DNA of 35,139 nt from IMG/VR virus record IMGVR_UViG_3300005288_000101, positions 1 through 35,139 of that record; one strand, 5' to 3'. Position 1 is the first letter of the stretch, and the number at the start of each line of letters is the position of its first letter. This document shows positions 26,820-32,339 of this stretch, piece by piece. Origin of the DNA: a virus. The position numbers and the translations under genes were made by a program. A model generated the notes under the pieces. That model was not told where the DNA came from. It ran no database searches and saw nothing but the letters and a program-made list of their open reading frames with translations.

Positions 26820-26884
26820 CACAGGGCATCCCTTCGACTTTGGTAATGGCTAAGGCGTCGTGGGGGTATGGTTAGTGCACCCAT
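26819..26884 (-). CDS. Candidate 21-aa leader gene
   Basis: A 21-codon frame (MGALTIPPRRLSHYQSRRDA, then L) starts at ATG 26884 behind TAGGAGG nine bases upstream, and its TGA overlaps the ATG of the membrane protein gene (TGATG). The strong ribosome site has no other gene to serve, which suggests a translated leader that feeds ribosomes to the lysis genes. Confidence 0.45.
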   Translation of the reverse strand: MGALTIPPRRLSHYQSRRDAL

Positions 26885-26963
26885 GCGGGCGTGCCTCCTA
26901 TTTAGGCGTAAGCGTGTGGGGTTTCGTGTGGTCCCGGAGGTCTAAGCCCGGGACCGCATGGGG

Positions 26964-27560
26964 TTAAGGGTTCTCGCTGACGGCGAGGGAGAAGATGACG
27001 TTACGGACTGCCCCGGCAGCACTGGCCCTGGTCTGCAGCGCGATGGTGTGAGTACCTGCGCCGATGGTCAGTTCGCGTTCCATGACCACCGAGATCGGCG
27101 GGGAGTTGACGCCGGACACGAGTGGCACGTTGTACGTAACGCCGCCGAAATCCGTGGTGCCGTCGATGCGCCACTGCACATCCGCTGTGCGATTCAGACC
27201 CGAGTTCGCGTTCTCAACGACACCCGTATAGGCGAGTTTCAGCTTGCCGCCAAGGCTCGTGAACGTGGTTGATGCGACGGTCGCATACGCAACGCCTGCG
27301 ATAGTTGACGGCGTCGTGTAGTCCCGGCCCCGTTCGGTCGTCGCGGGAACAGCCCAGCGTGACCCGTTCCACGCCTCATGCTTAGCGACGTCGAGCCGGT
27401 AGACAGTAAGCCCCGGATACTTCGCCAGTGCGTCACGAGCCGCGGCATTAGCGACGGGGATAATCACGTTCGCCGTGTTGCCCATGCCCGCGAGGTGCTG
27501 GGTAAGCGCGTACTCGTCGCTGTTCGTTGGTACCTGGATACCGTTTTGTAGGGTCTGCAT
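26964..27560 (-). CDS. Minor tail protein, beta-sandwich type
   Basis: This protein of 198 residues starts in a one-base overlap with the upstream gene (TAATG). The N-terminus (MQTLQNGIQVPTNSDEYALT) and a LAKYPGLTVYRLDVAKHEAWNG segment are typical of phage tail proteins that pack against other tail parts. The C-terminal half (about 80-198) is a beta-sandwich (VASTTFTSLGGKLKLAYTG, HTIALQTRASAAGAV) with a likely carbohydrate-binding or jelly-roll fold. It is probably part of the adsorption apparatus. Confidence 0.75.
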   Translation of the reverse strand: MQTLQNGIQVPTNSDEYALTQHLAGMGNTANVIIPVANAAARDALAKYPGLTVYRLDVAKHEAWNGSRWAVPATTERGRDYTTPSTIAGVAYATVASTTFTSLGGKLKLAYTGVVENANSGLNRTADVQWRIDGTTDFGGVTYNVPLVSGVNSPPISVVMERELTIGAGTHTIALQTRASAAGAVRNVIFSLAVSENP

Positions 27561-28534
27561 TAGCTACTCCAGTTCAAAAGGGTCTTGCCCGACTCGGGGT
27601 TATCTAGGCGTGATTCGAATGCGGCGTAGGATCCGCCGGCGATGCTGATTCCGCCGCCTGCAACGAGGTGCGGGGCGAACGTGCCGGGGTCTAGGTCCAC
27701 GTAGCCGCCCTTGGATCCGGGCTGCACTGTGACGGGGAACGGGCCAGCAACACGCGACACGTCACCGCCCGGACGCGAGCCCGAGTTGTGCGCGTAGAGG
27801 TTGATCGTCACCGCCGCGTTGGATGCGCCGACACTGAGTCGCGCCGGGATCTTGAAGCGAACCCGCGTTATGGTCTTCCCTGCAAGCTCGGGTTTAGGTG
27901 CGCCGTAGAACCAGGCGCCCGTCACCGCGTACCCGCCTTGTGTGCCGGTGTACAGGTCTTCCCCGCCGCGCTGTGATGTGGCCCAGCGACCCCACCCGCC
28001 AACCCCGTACGTATCCGTTGCCGTGGCGATCAGTGCAGTCTCACCCGACGCTGTCCCGGTAGGTGCCATCGGTGCGGCCGTGTGGACGGTTGCAACTGCG
28101 GGGATGATGCCGATGATCGTTGGCATTGCGGCGTCCCATGTGAGGTACACCTGATCGCCGGGCGCGTAGGTCAGCCTCGGTGGTGCGCCGTCTACGTAGG
28201 GGTTTACAAAACGGCTGGTCGAATATGAGCCGCCGTCTTCACCCGTGAAAACAATTTCGGTCACGCCCACTGCCAGAACGGCGCCCGTGCTGGGCCTAGG
28301 CTGATCCGCATAACTGCCAGCGACGTACGCGCTCGACTGCCCCAGCCCGTCGCTGGTGATGTCAATGATGATCTTGCCGCCCTGTAGTGGCTGCATGGGG
28401 TCGGCCCATCTGGCATCCAGCAGACTGTCACCGATGCGGGCGTACCAGCGCGAACCGTCCCAGTGCGCCGTCCCGTACGTGCGGCGCGTATTGCCACCCG
28501 GGATCGCCGCCATGGTGTGTTTGAATCCCGACAT
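27560..28534 (-). CDS. Minor tail protein, 324 aa
   Basis: N-terminal GGNTRRTYGTAHWDGSRWYA and ITSDGLGQSSAYV suggest a tail collar or OB-like domain; a middle region PRLTYAPGDQVYLTWDAAMP has the OB-like RxxYAPGDxV motif. The C-terminal half (about 170-324) is a beta-sandwich (VRFKIPARLSVGASNAAVTI, VAGGGISIAGGSY), probably a host-binding module. It starts with ATG 28534 behind AATAGGAG and stands directly beside the plus-strand cassette. Confidence 0.75.
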   Translation of the reverse strand: MSGFKHTMAAIPGGNTRRTYGTAHWDGSRWYARIGDSLLDARWADPMQPLQGGKIIIDITSDGLGQSSAYVAGSYADQPRPSTGAVLAVGVTEIVFTGEDGGSYSTSRFVNPYVDGAPPRLTYAPGDQVYLTWDAAMPTIIGIIPAVATVHTAAPMAPTGTASGETALIATATDTYGVGGWGRWATSQRGGEDLYTGTQGGYAVTGAWFYGAPKPELAGKTITRVRFKIPARLSVGASNAAVTINLYAHNSGSRPGGDVSRVAGPFPVTVQPGSKGGYVDLDPGTFAPHLVAGGGISIAGGSYAAFESRLDNPESGKTLLNWSS

Positions 28535-28557
28535 GGCGGCTCCTATTTAATTTGGGG

Positions 28558-28586
28558 TTGCGGTGGATATCCACCGGTGTTATAGT
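28558..28586 (+). promoter_or_regulatory. Cassette promoter with a 16-base palindromic operator
   Basis: TTGCGG (28558-28563) and TATAGT (28581-28586) are 17 bases apart. The spacer contains CGGTGGATATCCACCG (28561-28576), a perfect 16-base palindrome that partly covers the -35. Transcription should start near 28593 and read the six-gene plus-strand cassette. A palindrome here is a natural repressor site; the ribbon-helix-helix protein at 29373-29534 is a candidate binder. Confidence 0.65.
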
Positions 28587-28624
28587 TAGTACATCGGAAC
28601 AAGCCGAAGACGGAAGGCAAGACA

Positions 28625-28831
28625 ATGAACGCAGTGAAGATGGCAAACACTCGCAATGGCTGGGCTATCGCGATCATGAAGACCGCGAACCGCAAAAAGG
28701 CGGGTGCTGAAATCTTCTCCGTGGTCCGCGTCAGCCCCAAGAACCAGTACGTCACCCTCACTGACCACAACAACGAAGCCGCAGCGCGGAAGTCGGCCAA
28801 CCACTACTGGGCGCAGGACGTGGCGGCGTGA
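28625..28831 (+). CDS. Cassette gene 1: small basic protein, 68 aa
   Basis: This protein begins MNAVKMANTRNGWAIAIMKT and has a basic first half and two short strands (EIFSVVRVSPKNQ, YVTLTDHNNEA). It may be a small nucleic-acid-binding fold. ATG 28625 follows GGAAGG (28612-28617). The stop overlaps the next gene's GTG. Not recognised. Confidence 0.7.
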   Translation: MNAVKMANTRNGWAIAIMKTANRKKAGAEIFSVVRVSPKNQYVTLTDHNNEAAARKSANHYWAQDVAA

Positions 28832-29079
28832 TCCCGGATGCGGCGGTAGAGGCGGCGGCGCCATGGATAGCAGGCTTCCTGAAGCGGCGCGGACTTGAGC
28901 TGCGCGGGAAGGAGGCCTCGGCGTTGGCAGGGTATGTCCTGGAAGCCGCAGCCCCGCACATGCTGGCCGAGGCGTGGGATGAAGGGTTTGACCGAGGCTT
29001 CTATGATCCGCTCGCAGGTAGCAGTAAAGACGCGAGCGAGTCAGTAGTGGCGAACCCCTACGAGAGGACCGCCAAGTGA
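28828..29079 (+). CDS. Cassette gene 2: IPDAA-type protein, 83 aa
   Basis: Starts at GTG in a GTGA overlap. It begins IPDAAVEAAAPWIAGFLKRRG and holds a helix ending YVLEAAAPHMLAEAWDEGFD. The IPDAAxEAA...LEAAAPH layout is repeated in the last cassette gene (29531-29899), so the two are paralogous at their N-termini. The family occurs in many actinophages without a known function. C-terminal part is polar and probably loose. Confidence 0.7.
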   Translation: MIPDAAVEAAAPWIAGFLKRRGLELRGKEASALAGYVLEAAAPHMLAEAWDEGFDRGFYDPLAGSSKDASESVVANPYERTAK

Positions 29080-29231
29080 GCCCGGAGGGGGCGGTTGAAG
29101 CGGCGCATTTCGCCATCCTGCGAGACGACGGCCGCTGGGGCTGCCTCCGCTGCGACTGGACCGGCGCGACCATAGATGACTACTGGGCCGCACACGAGAC
29201 GAGGCGCGACAATGACAACATCCCCTTCTAA
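29076..29231 (+). CDS. Cassette gene 3: 51-aa zinc-finger-like protein
   Basis: It starts at GTG 29076 in a GTGA overlap and has a GVEAAH-like start (SPEGAVEAAHFAILRDDGR), then CLRC at about 24-27 and WAAHETRR; C, C, and His can form a small zinc site. It is short, with a stop at 29229-29231 that overlaps the next gene by 20 bases. Confidence 0.6.
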   Translation: MSPEGAVEAAHFAILRDDGRWGCLRCDWTGATIDDYWAAHETRRDNDNIPF

Positions 29232-29376
29232 CATCCCGGAAGCCGCGGAGGTGGTTTTGATCGACCACCAGCGCCAGAGCTCAAGTAGCTGCCTCTGCGG
29301 ATGGTCCGAACTTGGCAAGTCCCACCCGTGCCACCAAGCCGCGATGCTGTCCGCCGCCGGGTTGCTGCGACAATGA
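29212..29376 (+). CDS. Cassette gene 4: 54-aa Cys/His protein
   Basis: ATG 29212 lies 20 bases inside the previous gene with GAGGC upstream. After a polar N-terminus come CLCGW (27-31) and HPCH (38-41), giving three Cys and two His, enough for one zinc. The helix AAMLSAAGLLRQ ends the protein. A longer frame to 29176 is rejected. Confidence 0.6.
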   Translation: MTTSPSNIPEAAEVVLIDHQRQSSSSCLCGWSELGKSHPCHQAAMLSAAGLLRQ

Positions 29377-29534
29377 GCCGCGGCACCCCGCACCGGCCTA
29401 TCCGCATCAGTGACGACCTGTGGGCCCGGGCGCAAGCCAAGGCCGCACAGGAAGGCACTACGGCATCCGCCAAGGCCCGCGAACTACTCGAAGCGTGGGC
29501 GGAAGAACCAGCCGAAACAGAGGAGCAAGAATGA
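29373..29534 (+). CDS. Cassette gene 5: ribbon-helix-helix DNA-binding protein
   Basis: This protein of 53 residues (start ATG 29373, ATGA overlap) has the ribbon-helix-helix layout: basic ribbon PHRPIRISD, helix 1 DLWARAQAKAAQEG, turn and helix 2 TASAKARELLEAW, then an acidic tail (EEPAETEEQE). Proteins of the Arc/MetJ/CopG type bind inverted repeats as dimers. The promoter of this operon has a perfect 16-base palindrome, so self-control is a natural hypothesis. It is not an antitoxin by any visible sign, since no toxin-like partner is seen. Confidence 0.8.
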   Translation: MSRGTPHRPIRISDDLWARAQAKAAQEGTTASAKARELLEAWAEEPAETEEQE

Positions 29535-29899
29535 CCAATCAAGTGATCCCGGACGCTGCGTTAGAAGCGGCGCTGCGTGAGTGGGCTATCCGCGGAGGGT
29601 TGTCGCCTGAGGGGATAGTTCGGAACATCCTCGAAGCCGCAGCCCCGCACCTCATGGAACCAAGGCAGACCGCTATCTCATCCGTGCTTGCGCTTCATCG
29701 TGAGGTGGAGTGCCGCGACGAAGACGGCGAACCTACGGGCGGCTCTTGCTGCGAGGAGTGCAAGGACTTGGATGACCATAGCGGCGAACGAGTCCACGAG
29801 GTCTACCCATGCTTGACCGTCCGCGAAATCACAGCCGCACTAGCTGGCAAGGAAACGTACACCGCGATGCGCGACAGGATAGAAGCGCAGGTCATCTAG
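29531..29899 (+). CDS. Cassette gene 6: IPDAA-type protein with Cys cluster, 122 aa
   Basis: Starts at ATG 29531 (ATGA overlap). Residues 5-40 (VIPDAALEAALREWAIRGG, IVRNILEAAAPHL) match gene 2 of the cassette. A middle segment carries C58 and the CCEECKD cluster (about 72-78) and a likely zinc site, then CLTVREITAALAG and a C-terminal helix. Paralogy within one operon suggests duplication. Function unknown. Confidence 0.7.
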   Translation: MTNQVIPDAALEAALREWAIRGGLSPEGIVRNILEAAAPHLMEPRQTAISSVLALHREVECRDEDGEPTGGSCCEECKDLDDHSGERVHEVYPCLTVREITAALAGKETYTAMRDRIEAQVI

Positions 29900-29910
29900 C
29901 CCTCCGCAAC

Positions 29911-29945
29911 CCAAGGCCCCCACCGCGACCCGGTGGGGGCCTTGG
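29911..29945 (+). terminator. Terminator at the end of the plus-strand cassette
   Basis: CCAAGGCCCCCACCG (29911-29925) and its complement (29931-29945) form a perfect 15-bp stem with a five-base loop, followed by TTGTTAC. It lies between the cassette and the stop of the convergent tail gene (29949). Core stem equals that of 18628-18657. Confidence 0.85.
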
Positions 29946-29948
29946 TTG

Positions 29949-31244
29949 TTACAGCAGTGAGTCCCAGATGATCGCGGGGAGTTGGCCCCAGTTCGCGGGC
30001 ATCCGGTCCCATGTGAGTTCGGGCTTACCGGCGGTGATGTGCTTAGCCCATTCGGTACGGGTCAGGGCGGTAACAACATCCGAGTAGGAGCAGGAGACGG
30101 TCAGTGACGTACCGCTGGGGACTGTTGAGCCGCCGCGGGACAGTGACGTGATCAGCCCCGGAAGGTACGCGACCCGGCCGTCAACAGGGCAGCCAACCTC
30201 GATCCGGTCACCAGCCTGCAACTCCGGTCGCGGCGTCGTCTCCACCCGCAGCTCAATCGCCAGGGAAGTGAGGAACGTGTCCCGCAACTCCGCCGCATAC
30301 GCGATGGCGTCCGAATACGTTTCGATCATTTCCGAGGAGTAGAAGAACGGGGCTTTGCGATGAGGACCACCCCACCGCAGCGGGCCCGTCTCGATGGACG
30401 CCACAGCCCGGACAGGCTGCCCGTCGCCCGAGTCCTTGCCCTCTACAACCCAGCGGTTATAGAGGCCGTCAATGGACTGTTTGCGGGACACTGAGACAAG
30501 GCCCGCGGTCGGTTCAACGCGCCACACTGAGGGGCGGTCAAGGCTGTACAGGTGACACTCACCATCGCCGCCCATCCGGTAACGTGCCGACACCAGAGAG
30601 AGAATGTCCTGGCACGCTTCCAAACGCTCACGGTCCCACACTGTTTTGCGGCTGACACTACGATCCCTTACGCCCTCATCAACGACCGTCGGAAAGTAAT
30701 CCTTCGTCAGCCGGCGGAACTCAGACACAACCGTTGCACCAGCGCCGGGGGACTGCGGAACCTCGAAGCGGTCCCGGTCCACATCGAACGTGAGATCCAC
30801 GGCCTCAAGCTTCACGACACCCGCAGAGACGTACACGCGGCGTTCGTGCGGGGAATCCAATGAGTCCGGGACAGCCAGCCCATACTCCGCGATCAGACGC
30901 GAATCAACGACCTCCGTGGGCTCGTTGCCCGTCACGCGGAACCAGCCATAATTCACAGCACCAGCACCGCCGACACGGTAGACGACCTGCAGCATCGTGC
31001 CAGCCACGCCGAGCGGATCATCGAACCGCCACGCTCCGAGAGTGCCGTCAGGATCCGCAATGAGCAGCTTGAACTTCTGCCCAACCTTTACCGAATCCCC
31101 GGCCTCATCATCAGCCGACCAGCTAATAACATCCAGCGGCTCAGGGATGACCAGCGAACCGTCACGCCACGCCCACACCGTCAGCGAGTCAGCCGGGCGC
31201 GAACCTTCAAGGGCCTCCAACGAAGCCTCATCAATCAAACGCAC
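29949..31244 (-). CDS. Minor tail protein (tail tip/hub type), 431 aa
   Basis: This long protein follows the distal tail and spacer genes, the usual place for the tail hub or tail-tip (Tal-like) component. N-terminal residues 1-120 (LVIPEPLDVISWSADDEAG, KFKLLIADPDGTLGAW) are a beta-rich adaptor typical of actinophage minor tail proteins; the middle has helix-rich text, and the last 120 residues a barrel-like domain (LQAGDRIEVGCPVDGRVAYL). It starts at GTG 31244 behind AGGAG. Peptidase activity is not visible. Confidence 0.8.
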   Translation of the reverse strand: MRLIDEASLEALEGSRPADSLTVWAWRDGSLVIPEPLDVISWSADDEAGDSVKVGQKFKLLIADPDGTLGAWRFDDPLGVAGTMLQVVYRVGGAGAVNYGWFRVTGNEPTEVVDSRLIAEYGLAVPDSLDSPHERRVYVSAGVVKLEAVDLTFDVDRDRFEVPQSPGAGATVVSEFRRLTKDYFPTVVDEGVRDRSVSRKTVWDRERLEACQDILSLVSARYRMGGDGECHLYSLDRPSVWRVEPTAGLVSVSRKQSIDGLYNRWVVEGKDSGDGQPVRAVASIETGPLRWGGPHRKAPFFYSSEMIETYSDAIAYAAELRDTFLTSLAIELRVETTPRPELQAGDRIEVGCPVDGRVAYLPGLITSLSRGGSTVPSGTSLTVSCSYSDVVTALTRTEWAKHITAGKPELTWDRMPANWGQLPAIIWDSLL

Positions 31245-31253
31245 GACGGGCTC

Positions 31254-31499
31254 CTAGTTGGCTGGGATGAAAGTGACTCTTGGGACGTCGGTGACATTCT
31301 CCGGCCACGCCTCGCCACCCTCTGGATAGTGGTCATATCCGGGCGGGTAGACCGGATCTTCATGCGTCACTTCGCTGCTAAAGTCGCGCATCCATTGGCG
31401 GCGCTCCTGATTGCGGAGTGCTCGCTTGTCCTTGCCGAAGTCGCAGCACCCGCACGTGCGGTCGCCATAAGCGCCGATACGCCCATACATAGCTGCCAT
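31254..31499 (-). CDS. Small protein within tail operon, CGCC motif, 81 aa
   Basis: The protein has CGCCDFGKDKRALRNQERR, a Cys cluster followed by a basic helix, then a Pro/Tyr-rich polar end (YPPGYDHYPEGGEAW). Short proteins of this pattern sit between tail genes in several actinophages; they may help assembly or be regulatory. Start ATG 31499 is behind GGAGG. Confidence 0.75.
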   Translation of the reverse strand: MAAMYGRIGAYGDRTCGCCDFGKDKRALRNQERRQWMRDFSSEVTHEDPVYPPGYDHYPEGGEAWPENVTDVPRVTFIPAN

Positions 31500-31502
31500 T
31501 GC

Positions 31503-32339
31503 CTAGCCTCCGATTGGGTTCTTCAGGTCTGCGAGGTAATCCTTGCCAGCCATGAGATCCTGCTTCTGCTGATACGTGCTCATCAGGATCTCCACGTCGC
31601 CATAAGTGAACGTCGCCGTTAGAACCTTGATCGTCGGGGCTGCGACGACATCAGACTTCAAGCCCCACCATGTGAGTTCGCCGCCCCACGAAACATCCAC
31701 CGGCAACTGCGTGGCCGTCGCGTTCGCCAGGAACAATGTGCCCGACAAATCGAACGCACCCCACGACGGGTCCGGCTTGAACAACAGTTGCGCCGAAGAC
31801 CTCAGCAGATTCTTCAACTGCGTGTTAGCCTCAGCCGAACGGGTGCCCATCGACGTATCCACGCCACGCTCAGCCATCCGCTGACCAAACAAGGCGAGCG
31901 GCTTACTAGAGCCCATGATGTTGAAGACTGAGACATCCGCCGTGTACTCCAGATCAGACAGCGCCGACGCCCGCAAATAAGGCCCGTCGCCATCCTTGCC
32001 ACCCGTCACACGAACCGCAGACTGCGGAACCAGCGGGTCAAGGATCCAGCCCGTACCGGAATACACCGTCACCGCTGAACTGGTGACGCGGCTAGCCCCG
32101 CTTGGGCCAGACAGCACCTCAACCTCATACGACACCGGGCGTCCGACCGGGCAATCAAAATCCACGACGTAGGCCGCGTCGTTCATGGTGACGCGACGTG
32201 CACCGCGGACAGGGTTACGTTCCCCGTCCGCGGTGCGCCACACGCTGACGATGGACTCGCCAACACCCAGACCGGTAATCGTGATACCTGCCCGATCAAC
32301 CGGCGCATCCGTCAAGGGATCGACACTTACAGCAACCAT
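31503..32339 (-). CDS. Distal tail protein-like, 278 aa
   Basis: Its ATG directly follows the tape measure stop (TAG then ATG). The first 100 residues are immunoglobulin-like (GITITGLGVGESIVSVWRT, PVSYEVEVLSGPSGASRVT) and the rest mixed alpha/beta with LKNLLRSSAQLLFKPDPSWG. Place between the tape measure and the hub fits a distal tail (Dit) type component that caps the tube and joins the baseplate. Assignment is by position and general form. Confidence 0.75.
   Translation of the reverse strand: MVAVSVDPLTDAPVDRAGITITGLGVGESIVSVWRTADGERNPVRGARRVTMNDAAYVVDFDCPVGRPVSYEVEVLSGPSGASRVTSSAVTVYSGTGWILDPLVPQSAVRVTGGKDGDGPYLRASALSDLEYTADVSVFNIMGSSKPLALFGQRMAERGVDTSMGTRSAEANTQLKNLLRSSAQLLFKPDPSWGAFDLSGTLFLANATATQLPVDVSWGGELTWWGLKSDVVAAPTIKVLTATFTYGDVEILMSTYQQKQDLMAGKDYLADLKNPIGG

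Noticed and set aside
29373-29899. Toxin-antitoxin pair (RHH protein plus following gene)
   Set aside because: The gene after the RHH gene resembles another cassette protein and has no RelE, MazF, PIN or other toxin signature.
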